Below, in pieces: positions 27,101 to 40,894 of a DNA stretch of 64,000 nucleotides. Each line of letters begins with the position of its first letter. Position 1 is the stretch's first letter. The stretch is from positions 12,526,248 to 12,590,247 of the forward strand of contig CM068551.1 of assembly GCA_035048495.1 (NCBI GenBank), read 5' to 3'. A program made the position numbers and the translations under genes. The DNA comes from Euptelea pleiosperma (Eukaryota; Streptophyta; Magnoliopsida; Ranunculales; Eupteleaceae). The notes under the pieces are model-generated. The model was not told the DNA's origin and ran no database searches. It was given only the letters and a program-made list of their open reading frames with translations.

Positions 27101-30100
27101 AGTGAGGTTTTAAGAGGAGATTTTAAGAAACTTGCCTTAGCGGAAGAGATGGCTTTAAACAGGATTGAATGGAGGAACAGGATTCGTGCAGCTGAACCCC
27201 TACCGTTGGGAAAAAAAGGCTTATGGTGAATTGGTGAATTGGTGATTATGATTACACTAAGAGACTAATAATATAGTGAACCAGTTGGCAAAGAGTGGTG
27301 TACATAGAGAGGTTTTGGATATAGGGAATCTCCTCCCTATTTATGTATTTTCATCATGTTAATACAGTTTCTCACAGTGAATTATACCTGTGGGCTCCAA
27401 CACAATTCTTTTTGTCTGTGGGATGACCTCAAACACCCAATTGATAATTTGTCAACAGTCCAGTATCCTCACCAACAAGCCCATCAACAAATGACTAAGA
27501 ATTATTCAAAGAAGAAAAATAGGAAAGAGCATTCTGCTTGTTTCTTTTTTTCTATCTTTCTTTTTTTTCAGAAGAGGAAAAAATAAAGATAACATAAACT
27601 TGACTACTGTGTCCGAGTTCAAACAGAAGTAAGATGATCCTAAAAGAAATAGTTTTGTCCCTTTCCCACCAACTCTAGCTGGTTATATGATATCATGGTC
27701 TCTAGACAAGGACATTGAACACAATGAGAACTGACAAGTGAGATTATGAATGACGTATATTAACTTGTTTAACAAAATTTGCACTTATCATTTTATATTG
27801 ACATGCAACTTTTTTTTTTGTCGTTTAATCTCTTTTTCTACTTTTGATCGCTTTTTTCTAGTCTTTCTCATTAAATATTTAAAGTATGACACCTGGACTT
27901 AGTGTACTCTGACTTGACAAAGTCATTGTAACATTGGTGACTCATTTCAGTACTAATCAATACCTTCACTTGCCAGTTATTCTATAATCATATCACCCTG
28001 ATCCCAACTTATGTACAAGGATGAAGCTTGCTCTCCTCAATTAGGGCTTCTATATTAGATTTTAAACCTGGAACGGTTATCAAACCAGTGAACTGGACAG
28101 TTCAGCCAGTTGGTAAATCAGGTGAACTGTCCGGGTTTTTTCCTGTTTTCTTGGGAAATTATAAAAGAAATTCCAGAATCCAAGTCGATGTTCACCTGGA
28201 CCATGTTTTAAGGCCAGTTCACCGGTTCAAACAGCTGTCTAGTCCAGGTTTTAAACACTACTCTATATTGCCCATAAGCAATGATCCATAAAGCCATAAA
28301 CAAGAAATTCTAGCATAATTTTATCGAACTCTCAACCATACAAGAAAAAAGTTTTCATGTGATACTGATTACTGACATATGCATCATGAATGCTGACCTT
28401 CATGAGATATTCTGCTTGATCTTGGGAAGGTACTCTAACCTTTGGTGAATTTGATTGCATTGGGGAACCAATAGATCCACCATCATTTCCTGTAGGTTGA
28501 CCATCTTTTGCATTCAAGTTACCCCTAGGTAAAACCCTAAATCTCCGAGGATCCATATCTCCGTAGTTGGGTGAACTACTGAGGCTGCCTTGTGCCTGAG
28601 CCTGCACTATGAGCTGTTGTTGTTGTTGTGGCGTTAATAGTTGAAACTGATTTGGGGTCTGCAGTAAAGGTTTCTGGACTTGTGAACCTAAACTCGGGCG
28701 TAGTTGGTCAATGCCCTGTATAATTTGACAACCACCATAGTCAAAAGGTTGAACACATCCAAACTAGAAAGATCAATGTATAGTATCTTTGGGGCAAATA
28801 AGGTTCAGTAAAGAACTTACAGTTAAAGGCCAACCCTTCAATGGAAGACCACTGACACCTTGGTTCAATCCTGAAAAGGACACGGCAAAGAAATCATAAG
28901 AATCATTTCAATTCAACCAAGGTTTAATAACTCAAGCTTGACTCAAAACCTGCCTGTAAATTTCTAAATGTAATTCAGCTGAGTTTCCAAAAATACAACT
29001 GGTAGATGAAATTTTGTAAGTTAAAATAGAAACATGTATCTTTACGTACAATTTTGATTACAACATTTTCTTTTAAATATCAAAAATAGTAACTGTGTGC
29101 TTGAACAAACAGCAGCTCGACCAAGTCTGAGTATAAGAACCAAGTTTTCACACCAGTGTTTCATCTTTCCAAATAAATCTCATGGAGAAGTGATTTCCAT
29201 GACACAACTGGAAGCATTTCTTATGGGCATTGATAGTCTTCAGTGGTTTTCAATATATACAGGAAATTGTTTCATATTCCAATTTGAAATTGATCCAACC
29301 TCATTGGTGCTAATAAATTGCATGTTATTTCCAACATTCAAGATGAACTAAGATATGAAATAGTTACTCACCAGATAGTAAACATGATTACATGGAATGA
29401 GTCAATGAGAGGTGTTAAGAAACAAAAACGAAAGTTACAAAACCACTCCATATATATTTTATCAGATTCCTATATATCAAGGAAATAAATTTCGGTTTCG
29501 AGGTTTATTTCGACGAGTCTAAAAATGGAAATATTTTGTGGAAATAATACATTTTTCGTGGAAATGATGGAAATATTGTGGAAATGTTTGTGGAAAGTTT
29601 GGGAAATGATGAAACTAGCATAAAAATACACTCATAAGCTTTCAAACCATAATACACAACCATATATAGTGTGCAAATGAATGACCATAATGGTCTATAA
29701 TATGTCGCGGCAAGTATCTTTAATTAGTCAAGGTTTAATTTAATTATATAACTATTATTTAATTGCTAAGTATAAAAAAGTCATAAAGTAATATATTAGT
29801 AAATGCTTATTCACTTACATTAATTTCTTAACATTATAAGTAATTTTAGAAAACCTATTTACTATTAACTTATAAAATTTATTTAATTTTTTGAACGTTT
29901 AATTTTTTATTTGAAAAAAAAAATTTAGGCCATTTTGATTGCACAGAAACTTTTCCCGAGACAATACATCTGGGATATGCCTGAAATGGCTGATTGATTG
30001 CAACTGAGAACATATATTTCAATCATGTGAGAAAATAAAGGTGTATTTTCAGGTGGAAATGAATTCTCACATATCTTGATGGGAAATGAATTCCGGGCTT

Positions 30101-33100
30101 AGTAGGAAAATTTATCCAGATTTAAATGGCTTGTTAGGGAAAATTATACAGATTTATAATAGCTATATAACAATGGACAGTTGTGTTTTCCTAAGGAAAA
30201 TGCAATTTTCCCACTTGGTAATCAAACACGGCCTTAGGGTTAATTTTTTTAACCCAACCAACTTGTAGAACGGGCTAAGTTATGCAACATATAATCAATA
30301 TATGCACAATCATAGATGTTTAGGATAAAAACCAATGAAATTGGGGTTTTTTCCCAAATTCCAAATTTTCACCCTAAATGATCTTAAATCCATGCACAAA
30401 TCTAGTGTAAATGCATCATAGATTCATAAATTTAATGAATTTACACCTAACCTATTTATTTGTAGCAAGATATTTTATCCTTGTATATTTCGAATTTGAA
30501 AAAACTCCCAAACGAGATTTGATTCGTCCTCACGATCAATCCACGAACCAAAAAATCTACAATGGATTGATCTTTTGTATAAACAAAATGTATGAAAATG
30601 GGTTAAATGGATCAAATATGAGATTTATAGCGGTTTTGAGCTCAAATGAGATGTTTCCTACCTACGATTGAAATGTTTCCAATGTTTCTATACATGTCGA
30701 AACATTTCGACCGAAATAATACATATTTACACTGTCAATTGATCGAAATTTACTGTTCACGCGAAATATTTCGACATGAATGGAAATATTTCGGGAAATT
30801 TAACATTATTTCGACGCAAGTATTCTTTCCTATCGGTAACCTAGAAAATGAAAATATTTCGCGAAATATTTCGATAATTTCGTGAAATTTATTTCCTTAC
30901 TATATATTAATGAATGGAACTCCCAGCAATGTGCCATTGTCCCATGTCTAAGCAGCTTGAAGATTTATCAGACCAGCAACCCAAGACCACTTATTGTTGG
31001 TTGTACCTCCTTTCTCAACTCCAATTCTTGAATGGAAGGTTGAACCTTGATAAACCTAATAAGAAAAAGTCGGGAGTTCCATACTTGGAAATTGGAATTG
31101 GATCTGAGCATCTAAGGAAAGATCCCTATAATAGTAACCCAAAATATAAATAGCAATGGAACACTAAATTAGATACTTCTTGTCCCCGACGAATCTTAGG
31201 GGAAATAGAATACTTTAATACACATCCTTTAGCCTAATCTTAGTCCCAAACAAAATCCTTCTTTAGCACATATTTGATGAACACTTTATCATCAAGTAGA
31301 AAAAGGGGAAATCTTGTACCATATCAACCAAGAGATAAACATATGCCTGAAAATTTTGGGCATCATACCAGACAAAACACGTCCTGGAGCCATTTCTTTG
31401 TAAAGGTTTTTAAACTTGAAATATCAAAGAAATGAAATACTTACAAGCCATGGAGAATAATTGATGCGGGATCATTCAACTATTATGGTCCGTCGCTACA
31501 CTGAATCAGTGCCCGGTCAAGCAAGTGGGCCCTTATTTTTACTATCTATAGCAAATTCCCGAAATTACTATTTATAGTAAATCTCGAAATTACCATTTAT
31601 AGTAAATTCTGATTGAACTATTTTTAGATAAGTGAGCCCATGAAGATTTGTTTTAGTTTAATTAGGATTTCGAGAGATTTTATTTTTAATGAGGACTGTA
31701 TTATTGATTGCAATAGTTGACTTGTATTAGGAGTTTCTAATTTCAATTAGATTAGAATAAGGAAAATTCAAGGAGAGAGTCTTATAAAAGGTGATGTACC
31801 ATTCGATTTCGATAATGAAATAATTAATTATATTGACTTTCGCACTTGAAAAATCTCTTGTGGATTGTTTTCTTCTTCCTTGGTGCGAATCCGGAAGTTA
31901 TTATCTCTATCTCTATCTGTATTTCTTCTCTCTTATTCTCTTCTCTTTCTCCATCTTTATTTTCTTTTTGGACCACGTTTGACCTAGAAAACACAACCCT
32001 ATCTCTTCCATCTCTAAACCTAACCATTGAACAACACTGTGAATAGTGCTGCGTGAATAGTAGTGTCACGTGAATAGTAACCCCCACACCAATTCTTCCT
32101 ACTACACTCTAACTCCCAAACCCTTAGCACAACCCCCAAACACTCCCAGATCCCGATGGTAACCATAGAAACCCCTAACCACTTCTCAAACCCTAATTTT
32201 CCATAGTTCTCCTTTTTCTCCCGAAACCCAACTAAAATCTGATTCTTGTCAGAAAGCCCCGAAACTTGTCAGAAACCTTCTTGAACTTCAAACAACTTAT
32301 AATCTCTTAGAAAATGAAATTAAAGTGAACCTACAAGTGTTGGTTGAACCCTAGCTAGTGGAAGTCCTTCCATCGGGCCGCTCAATCAATAATTGAGAGT
32401 TTTTCACTGCTTGGCTGTGAGATCTAGCCTTTGAAACAACTAAGTTAATTATTTGCTAGCATATCTACATATTTGTGGTAATTGTTAATAGAAGTTTTAT
32501 ATTTTTCTTAGTACTTGTGGTAATTTATTTTTATCTCTGCACCTCATATAGAATAGTTCTCATCATCAACAATGTCGAGCAAAATCCTTCTCCCGTATCC
32601 CACACTTAACTTCTGTAGACAATAGTTAAATCTTCTAAACACTCATAATAGAAACAAGGCACACAAGTTTAGCATCAAAAGAGACAAATAAACTAGTTCT
32701 CTTTCTTTCCAATGATGTTCTCTAAAGAATTTTGGGACTTGGCGAAGAGAAACTCGTGTTAATTGAGAAATTTAACGCACCTACTGACCTTACCATGCTT
32801 GTATTGTGTCCTATTGCCACCCTAATTCACAATATCAAGAATTGATGCATTCGTAAAAAATGCCCCAGCAAACAAGAATTGCAGGTAGCTTTTCCTAGAT
32901 CTAGTATAGGACAGAACTATTCATGCATGCAGACACATCACACACCCCTAAAGGAGGACATACATGATTGGACACCAAATATCATTCCCTCAATCCACCA
33001 AGAACAAAGTAGTACCAAGCAAGTTTATTTTCTTTTTTGCATCAACGTCATCCTTTGACTCTGCCTTCCAGAATCCTCTTCTCCTTTTCATTCCTGGATT

Positions 33101-36100
33101 TTTTTCTTAATTTTCCTAAAAAATTCCCATTTCTCGTATTTTATTTCCATGAATATGATATCATATCAGGAAGGCTCGTTGATAAATCAAAGACCTACCA
33201 CTTTTTCTTGCATTTGAAACTTAGCATGTATCCTTGGGGATATCCATTTCTAATCCTCAAGAGAGCACAAGTTGCTAATGTACACCTCAATATTTCTAAG
33301 CCTTCTAGGTGCCAAGTGGATCAAGGTGGTGGCACAAGTGTCCAAGGTGTGGTAAGACATACATCATATTGAAAAAAGCGATATAGTTTTTTTATGCTTT
33401 CTTAAAACTCAGAGGCATGTAGTTCATGTGTGTTGAACATGTGGTCTTAAGACGTGCCAAAAATTAACAAAACTTGGTTCTCCAATTGCATGCGGTGTAA
33501 GACATGATATCTCTATCAATTCTCTCTGAGGTAGAAGCTGCTCTCGTGTGCATTCCTGGACACCTATTTACCTCTTCTGACAAAGGTCTATGATCTTAGC
33601 CTACGTCCTATTATCCCTCCCTCCCCGAGTTTCTTTAGATAATTAGAGATCACTCATCTCTATCCATCTAGAATGGCTCAAACCCACTAGCACTTCCTTC
33701 TCCTATGACGAAATAAAATGAAATTCCAATCCTCTGATGAATATTTCCCATCAGAATTGACATCTCTGCAATTGACTTGTTATCCAAATCTTCCATTGGG
33801 CTGAGAAAATAGACGCAGACGCAGACCCATACTTCGGAAATGAGAGTTTGGTGGGAATGGCTGATTTGGCGCCACTTTTGCATATGTTTGTCAACAAATA
33901 GGGGTTGGGAGAAATTGGATGGCCTTTATGGTCAACTTGCACATGCCACCAGAGTTCTCCGAATTGTGAGGCATCAACACTTCGAAGGAGTTCTATATAA
34001 TTATATTGTTGCATACCTGATTTGCATACACACGTCTCATTGTTCAATTATTAAATCAGGACACGATTCCTGTAGAGAATATATATGTACTGTGGTGTGA
34101 GAGGTATTTTTGTCTTTTCTATTTTTTTACCTTATGTTTCTTTGTAAGAGAATTTATGTCCATTCAGTATTTTATGTTATAAATATAAGAAGAGCGGGCT
34201 CTCATACGTGAGCAACTCTTTTTCTTCTCATCCCTTCTTCTCTTCTTCACACATCCATTTGCTTACACATCTAATTACTTCTCCCAACTTGGTATCAGAG
34301 CAGGACACCTCCAGGAGCCCACTCTACAAGGTTTGGGAATCTCTCTTACATATATCACCACTTTGGTCGTACGGCTAGGATTGAGAGTTGTGCGGCCAGT
34401 TACTACCTAATGAGGTTCTGGAGCTAGGAGCCAGTAGAGCTTGATTTTAGACATCTTTTGGATCAAGTATGATGCCATTTGGATGAGTCTTGAAGGTTTT
34501 ATGTATTTTCTCTTGAAAAAAATCATAAAAATCGTTTCTAGATCAATTTGAGTTGAGGTCGTAGTCTCCCAATTGGAACCTTTTTCGGCCGATAAGGTAC
34601 ACCATAGTCACAAAGTCGAGATTTGGCAATAAATCGGCAAGGGGTCAAGTCGGGAAAATTCAGTAAAAATCGATAGAAATCAGCAAAAATAAAAAATATA
34701 TCATGGCATATTTCAAGTTAGAAATGTTTTTCACAAAACACATTTATATGAAGAAAAACACATCTACAATTCCATAATAATAACTCAACTCATAAGCATG
34801 ATTTATCATTCATAATTCCAAAATCGACAAAAGCAAAATCAAAAGGGGAAAAAAATGGGTCTCAATCGATTAATCGGCAAAATCGCTAATTAATTGCCAA
34901 GTTTTTTGATTAACCTACTTTTAAGTGGGAACATTGCTCGTATTTATCAGATTGAGCAAGATATTGCTAATTTTAGTTAGGGCGAGAGAACCCTCTTTGC
35001 TTACTTCACCTTTGTCCCCACGTTAGTCCATATGAATGGTCCATATATGAGATATGAGACATTCAATGATGTGAGCCATGATGGAACTAAAGTTCTGAAT
35101 CTCCAGTAAAATGTAGCCAATCCATAGAAGCTTCAGATTTTGTGGATATTAGTGGGAAGGCCACTCAATGATCGCTCGCACTTTCTTCATATCAGCTTCT
35201 ACCTCATTTGAAGATGCAACAAAATCCAAAAATACAACTTTTGGACTCATAAAATTGTACTTCTCAGTTAATGTAGGCTTCTCATTACGTAAAACTCTCA
35301 TCACTTGCCTAGGGTCATGGTGGGTTATATAATCTAAACAGGGATATCATCAAAGTTAACTACATGTTTTCCAATAAAATGACATCATACCTCAGTCATG
35401 ACTCTCATGAATGTGTTCGTGGGCATTGGTGTCACGACCCAAAACCCCATTGCGGATCTAGAGGCAACTATTTTTCTGGGAATTTGATAATATTAAAGGA
35501 ACTAAAAAAACATATTAATTCACTAGTAGAACATGGTATTCATTCATCTAGCATACATGTTCTTAAGAAGAATAATTACATACCCAGGATGGCATTTAAA
35601 TAACTGAAATATACTTAATTCAATCAACTGGAACTTATACATTCTTCTCAACTTCATTGTACAACAAAAGTCTACAAAACATGAAATAAAAGAAGCTACA
35701 ACGTCTTCAACATGATCTTCACAAAGATAATTCCAAAGGATGTGAAAAGTCTTAAAAAAAAAGTCATCAAAAACACTTTCTAAAGACTGAATTTTCAAAG
35801 ATTAAAAATAAAGGAAAGTCTAAATCAGAAACATGATTATCTGAAGTCATTTCTCTCTTCTTTCACTAGCAACCAATGGATCATTTAGAATACAAGTACC
35901 ATTTATGCTTGGTCAGCCGAGCATTTGCTTACACATAGTACTGAGCCTCCACAAGTGTACACATGTAGGACTTTCGGGAGGCTTGCCCAAGAGTCCACAC
36001 AAGACGACTTTTCTACAAGTCTCTCACCTTGGGATTGCTAACACAATACAACTCCGAAATTGTCTACGTAAGACAATTCTCTACTTGGGTATTCTGTCTA

Positions 36101-39100
36101 CATAGGACAGTCCCTAATGCAATCAAGTATTCTAGTATCCCCATGAATGAAACTCATCCTGGAAACATGTTCTCTAAGCATCACAATCAATTCCACACTC
36201 CATACACAAAAGAGTGACTACAGCCGAACCGAAAATGCAACAAAATCAGAAATCAAACAATGATTTTGGAAAAGCTTTTAAACCGTTCATACAATCAAAA
36301 AGTTGTAACACAGAGACAATCAAGAACATGTAATTTTTGGAGAGAATAACTAAAAAAATTCATGCTAAGAAAGAAAACCAAAATAGAGGATAGTTATATC
36401 TCTCAATCCGACCATCAGATTTGTTTGATTTTTGGATATGATATAAAACAGAGGTCGTTCTTCTATGGGCCAGTTTTTAGACAGATCGGACAATGGGAAA
36501 GTCCTCTGTAATGATCGAAAATTTACTGCTCTGCTCAATTCTACCCAGAAAACTCTCAAAACAGTCAGATGTTCAAACATTCATCGCTCAATCCGACCAT
36601 CCGGTCCATCTGATATTTGGATACATCAGAGAAGAGAGTCTTCTCTCTGTGGTCCAAATTTTAGCTGAATCTGAAATCGGAAAGGTCTTCGACCAATGTT
36701 ATCCTAACCAGAAAATTTCAGAATTTCATGTTATAAGAGAGTTTTGTGAAATTTTGAGAGGAATAACTAGAAGTTCAGAAATTTGTCATGCTAAAAAGGG
36801 AAAACAAGACAAGAATTGTACTCACGTTTAATGGCTAAAATCCCAGCACAGCACTTCACAATTCAAGCCTTCTTCTTCCCCGATTCAACCTCTCACTTTG
36901 ATCTTCAAACCCCCAAATTCTCAAGCAAGGTACAATCCCTTTTCCTCTCCTATCTCTTACGTTTGCTATCCAGGTTTCTCTCTTTAGAAGAGTAAGAAAT
37001 CAGAGACAAAACATGTCTCTCTCTTATATCAATAGCTAGGTGATGTGGCAAGTGACGGTGACATGTGACCATGCAATGGCCATGTGTCAATCTTTCTCCA
37101 AGTGTCACTAATGCAAGGTATAAGGTGGCATCCTAGGTGGCATTGCTTGTGAGAGACTCCATCCATGTGGCAATAGTTAGAGATAAGCTAGTCTTGACAA
37201 GTGGCTAAAGTTGAATTGATAGATTAGGGTTAGGGTTAGGGTTAGGGTTAGGACAAAAAGAGAAGAGAGAAAAGGATGTCATGTGATTAGGTCACATGAC
37301 TCCACAAAATATATTATATATATGGAGCTTTACAAACGACAAATATACCCCTCAAGAGGAGTATTTACAATACTAGATAAGACACTTGGACCTTTTTACT
37401 TTATCTAGGAAATTTTATGTCAAATGCAATTATTGTAGTAGGGTCATAAAAGGTGTGAAGAAAATGAAGAAACATCTTGCTGAAGTATGTTGAATGGATT
37501 GGTGAAACCTGACTCTAAAGAGAAGAGAGGTGCAAAAGAGCATTCACCATGGCATAATGACGTCAACGCGCTTGATGTAAATGTCGTTGACATGGTATGC
37601 TCGGGGAATGTAAAAACCACCTCAACTGCTCGAAGGAGGAAGGAGTCAACTGCTAAATGGCCTAGAGAAATAGGTGAGCAAATAGAAGGTGACTAGCCCT
37701 AAACTTCGGGTGACCAAGCAAATAGAAGGTGTTTATCCTATAATTGGGAACTGAGTTGACTAGACCTAAACATTGGGTGACCAAGACAATATATTCTATC
37801 CCAATATCTTACAACATTGTCAAAGGAATTTGGACCAAGAAGGCTCTGAACCAATATGTGAGCCCATAAAAGGTACATAGTCTACCTAATGATTGGGAAC
37901 TAAGTTAGCTAGCCTTAAACTTGGGATGAAGTAATCAACGTACTGTGTCCCAAAATCTTGCAACATTGTCAAGGAACTAAAACCACGAAATCTTGAATTT
38001 ATATATGAGTCCATTCTTGCACAAACTCCTCAATATCTTGGCAACACATTGTCGTTAATTTATTATATCCCATGTTTCTCTTTTTCGCATTTCTGTAGAA
38101 GTTACTATGGTTGTGATGACCATAGACATAGCTCTCATGATTTGAGTGCCTTTTCAATTTGTGAAACTTTTTAAATTTGAAAGTAGCCTTCCACATCTAC
38201 CACTATAAAATCTTATCAAAATAAAATTTGTTCAATCATCCAAATTTGTCTCTAAAGTCAATAGATTTTTGGGTTTTGCACTTCCAAATCAACCAATAAC
38301 TAAATAATCTTTTTAGACTATTTTTCTTATATAATTAATACTTACAATATAAGTAAATAAATTGTTGCTTAGGTGTTGCCTCACAGCGGGACCCCTGTTG
38401 CTTAGGTGGCACCTAACACTTTTGAGTACACTGATCCTCTAAGGGATGAGGACTAATATAAAGCATGTATGATAGTTTAGCTCCCCTCGGTCGACTGAGA
38501 GGATCATTTTCCTATTCTTTTCTAAATAAATAAGATCAATCCATATACAACCCATACTTGATGCAGGACGAATGTGATGGCCTCGAACTAAAGGCTGAGA
38601 TTAACAGAAAATTATTAAGAATAATGAAATAGTAAATTCCTATACTAATCACACATAAATAATCAAATTTAAGCAAATAAATTTATTAAAATCCAAGGCC
38701 TTCACACAATCTCACAATATTAGACCCGTTGCTTTAACGACGAGGATCTAATGGAAGGTGGAACTTCCAACAAGCTTAGAGAATTAGCTAAGGGCTGAAA
38801 TAGATCTGAAATAGTTTCATTTTCCAAGAAATTATAAGTTATTTGAAGTTCAGGAAGGTTTCTGGCAAGTTTCGGGGCTTTCTGACAAGTATCAAATTTT
38901 AGCAAGTTTCGGGAGAAAAATTAGAACTATGAAAAATTAGGGTTTGAGAAGAGGTCATGGGTTTCTATAGTTACCACAGGTATTTGGAAGTGTTTGGGGG
39001 TTGTAGTAAGGGTTTTGGGAGGGTTTAGAGTGACGTAGGAAGAACTGGTGTAGGGGTTTACTATTCATGCGACACTATTCACATGGTACTATTCACTCAC

Positions 39101-40846
39101 AGTGTTGTTCAATGGTGAGGGTTTAGAGATACGGTTGGGTTTTCTAGGTCAAACTTGATCCCAAAAGAAAATAAAGATAGAACAAGAGAAGAGAATAAGA
39201 GAAAGAGATAGAAGTTACATTTGGATTCGCACCGAGTAGCTTGGATTCTCACCAAAGAAGAAAAGAGCACTCCACAAGAGAATTCTCAATAGCAAGATTC
39301 AATATATTTCATCATTAATGAAAGATTACAACTAAAAGAGTTTATATGATAACTCAAAATAACCTAATCTAATCTTAGCCATCCACCTAATCTAATGGCT
39401 ATAAAAAAAACAGCAACTTAAAGCAACTAACTAAAGTAACAATGAGCCTCATAACTTTGGGTTAATTGCAAAGACACCCAAAACTCTAAAAACATCAAAA
39501 TAAGCCTAGAAAACAAATAGAACTCTTCAAAACTCCCTACACAGCCCACATGCATCTTTCCAATGTGGAGTCTTCATGATGCACATGCATGTGGGGTCTT
39601 CAAATCTTCTTCCTTGTCTTCCACTGGTAGAACTCATGTAATGTTTTGATGTCCGCATCAATACCCAGCAAAAATTTCGTATTCATGTTATGGAAGGCCA
39701 AATAATCTTACCTGCACTGCCTAATCCAGATTTTGATTGCATAATCCCATGTCCGTAAATTGATGAAGGATCCATAGGCAATGATCTTTGAGTTACAGCC
39801 AAGTCACCCTTGATGTCCTACAATTCCAGAAGAATATATAACTCAAGGACTGAAAAAGATGCACAAAGAAAAAATAGAAGGTAAAGAAACAAAATAGCAG
39901 AACAGAAGAACATATAGTCCAAGTGGTTACAGTCGTCTGTTGAGTTCGTGCCTGAATTTGCTGCAATGTCGTAGACAGACTTCCTGGATTAGCTTGGACC
40001 AACTGGCTGTGTCAGCAAGGAGAGCAAGAGAAATGAAGAACTCATTCCCACCCAAAGAAAACAAGGAAAATGAAAATTTAAGGACACCAAAAGAAATAAG
40101 ACATGGGCAAAGAGAATACCCGGGATGATTGGTTACTGATTTCAAAAGGGACATTCTACTAGCATCAATAAGTTGCGGGGATGTCTCAGAATCCATTGTG
40201 TGTGAATGTTTCATGCGTTCTTCGTACATTTTTGCTGCCAAAACACTGGCCCTAGACTGCCCCAGCATCCCATCAGAGTTTATAGCATTTATGGGACCAC
40301 CAATGGAAGGATGATTAGCATCCCTCCGTTGCAATTGAGCGTGTCGTTGCTGCATGAGTTGCAATTGCTGCATTTGCAGCTGTTGTTGGTGCTCCCTTGC
40401 CTTGACTTGTTGTACCTGTGGATCATAGAGAAATTATAGACTAGTTCAGTTATCCACTCTACCAACAAAAATACATCAGCAACCACCTCATAGAAGAGAA
40501 CCTGGAAAACTGCTACGTCTATACAGAGACCTCAATATAAGCAGCAGCAACGTCAGAATGTTTCTCATTTGTCCTCGCGATGAAGATGTCCCAAAAGACG
40601 GACCACCATTCAAAGAGAAAGCCTCCAGGAGCATCGATTGCTGCATATTAAAGCCTCACCCTTATATGCTCCAATTCAATCATAATTATAAATAACTAAA
40701 TATGTACCATAAATTAAAGATTCTTAAGCGTCAACAAACGTTATTACCTACTGGATCTGCAGCGACTTTTCCTTCGGTCATGAAGGCCTTTGCCGAAGCA
40801 TGCAAATTTCTTTTCAACAAATAATCATAAATATAAACATCAAGCC

Positions 40847-40894
<48 letters not shown>

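Noticed and set aside
37207..37235. Telomere or chromosome-fusion scar (TTAGGG units)
   Set aside because: Only about 29 bp, TTAGGG rather than the usual plant TTTAGGG, and located inside an LTR copy whose relative already has CCCTAA units.
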